Source of the DNA: Candidatus Fermentibacterota bacterium
GTDB taxonomy: Bacteria > JAFGKV01
DNA: 6,177 nucleotides
NCBI GenBank assembly: GCA_030620115.1
Contig: JAUXFG010000199.1
Coordinates: 1 to 6,177, forward strand
Direction: 5' to 3'
In this document: in pieces, positions 5,459 through 6,177 of the stretch
Layout: each line of letters starts with the position of its first letter
Numbering within the stretch: position 1 is the first letter of the stretch
Made by a program: the position numbers and the translations under genes
The notes under the pieces: generated by a model
What the model saw: only the letters and a program-made list of their open reading frames with translations
The model's database searches: none
What the model was told of the DNA's origin: nothing

Positions 5459-6177
5459 GATGCTATCCTCGCATCAACCGTCATGCCTGGTTTGAGCTGC
5501 CCATTGGGGTTCGGCAGCGCCGCCTGAACTATCACCGCGACCTTGTTGCCCACTACTGTGGCCGACTGCCCGATACTGATCACCTGCCCTTGAGCTCGTA
5601 TCCCCCCCGAAGCCTTTATCTCTACCTCCACACCTAAAGAGATCTCCCGTGAGACTGCCTGGTCTACCGGCATATGCACTATCATGGTGTCTGTCTGTTG
5701 GACCGCCGCCAGATATCCTTCCATGGGACTTGCCACCATGCCGTGAATGGGCGAAACAATGAGCGTGGTCTCGGCGCGGGCCGCTGCGGCCGCCAGTTCC
5801 GCCTCAAGGGAGGCAATCTCCGCTTGAAGGGCTTCCCGCTCCTCCATAGTTGGGCCGGCCAAAAGCATGGTCAGCACGGCCCGGGCAGATTTTGTCTTTT
5901 CCCGTGCCACGTCAAGCTCGAAACGAGCCAGCTCATACGCTTCGTCTGAGAGCAGCTCCCGGGCAAAGAGCGACGACGCCCTGGCCTCAGCTGTTGCCAA
6001 CTGAGACTTGGTGAGCTCCGCGGTGGAAAGCGCAGACCGCGCCACAAGAACTTCCTCTTCCCTGGGGGCTGCTTCAAGAAGCCTAAGCTCAGCCTTGGCA
6101 GTCTCCAGGCAGGCCAGGGCCGTGGCGTACTGGTAGGTTTCCATGGGGAAACAGAGAGAGGCCACTGTCTGCCCCTG
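5455..6177 (-). CDS. HlyD-family periplasmic adaptor (membrane fusion protein), 5' end outside window
   Basis: Adaptors of this family bridge an inner-membrane transporter to the outer membrane or cell exterior. The visible 240 residues are the carboxy-terminal part. The frame is open to the window edge, beginning with GQTVASL, the end of the first lipoyl half-motif. Next comes a long alpha-helical, probably coiled-coil hairpin (about 12-136, rich in A, E and L), then the second lipoyl half (about 137-163, with SPIHG at 142-146) and a beta-barrel domain. It ends GQLKPGMTVDARIAS, the usual close of that domain, so there is no added carboxy-terminal domain. The two hairpin arms carry similar motifs (LEAAPREEE at 34-42, LLAGPTMEE at 105-113). 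An in-frame GTG at 6163-6165 is internal, because the lipoyl motif spans it. The stop overlaps the VTC-domain start by four bases. The transported substrate is unknown; transporter genes would lie beyond 6177. Confidence 0.9.
   Translation of the reverse strand, partial: QGQTVASLCFPMETYQYATALACLETAKAELRLLEAAPREEEVLVARSALSTAELTKSQLATAEARASSLFARELLSDEAYELARFELDVAREKTKSARAVLTMLLAGPTMEEREALQAEIASLEAELAAAAARAETTLIVSPIHGMVASPMEGYLAAVQQTDTMIVHMPVDQAVSREISLGVEVEIKASGGIRAQGQVISIGQSATVVGNKVAVIVQAALPNPNGQLKPGMTVDARIAS
5466..5470 (-). promoter_or_regulatory. Ribosome binding site of the VTC-domain gene, inside the adaptor gene
   Basis: GAGGA on the minus strand, seven bases before the ATG at 5458. It falls within the last codons of the adaptor gene (Ala-Arg-Ile), so ribosomes finishing the adaptor can restart at the overlapping ATGA. 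It settles the VTC-domain start. Confidence 0.65.

Overview
The window comes from a bacterial chromosome of moderate GC content, most likely an uncultured anaerobe or microaerophile. The evidence is a full-length homodimer-type pyruvate:ferredoxin oxidoreductase (PFOR) and intergenic DNA packed with short dispersed and tandem repeats, a style often seen in environmental genomes. Nothing here fixes the phylum: there is no rRNA, tRNA or lineage marker.

Layout. Positions 1-699 hold no convincing gene. They contain one copy of a 34-bp dispersed repeat (21-54), a perfect 22-bp hairpin with a short T tract (91-140), a degenerate 7-bp-period repeat arranged as two inverted arms (220-313), a small inverted repeat (315-367), and then the leader of the next gene with a possible promoter (574-601) and a clear ribosome binding site (684-688). 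Positions 700-4245 (+) are nifJ/por, a complete PFOR with every expected thiamine diphosphate (TPP) and iron-sulphur ligand in place. It appears to be transcribed alone and is followed by a terminator-like hairpin (4264-4297). Positions 4246-4681 separate two convergent genes and form a mosaic of repeats: a 7-bp tandem repeat, two more copies of the 34-bp repeat facing each other, an 8-bp repeat and a 7/8-bp repeat. Positions 6177-4682 (-) hold two genes of one operon: the C-terminal part of an HlyD-type membrane-fusion/periplasmic adaptor, cut by the window end, and, overlapping it by ATGA, a stand-alone VTC/polyphosphate-polymerase-domain protein.

Function. PFOR links pyruvate oxidation to ferredoxin or flavodoxin reduction and supplies acetyl-CoA; nothing next to it shows nitrogen fixation. 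The HlyD-VTC pair points to an envelope-associated export or polyphosphate-related module whose other genes should lie beyond position 6177. It is the least understood coding content here. The repeat structure around nifJ is the other part worth attention.
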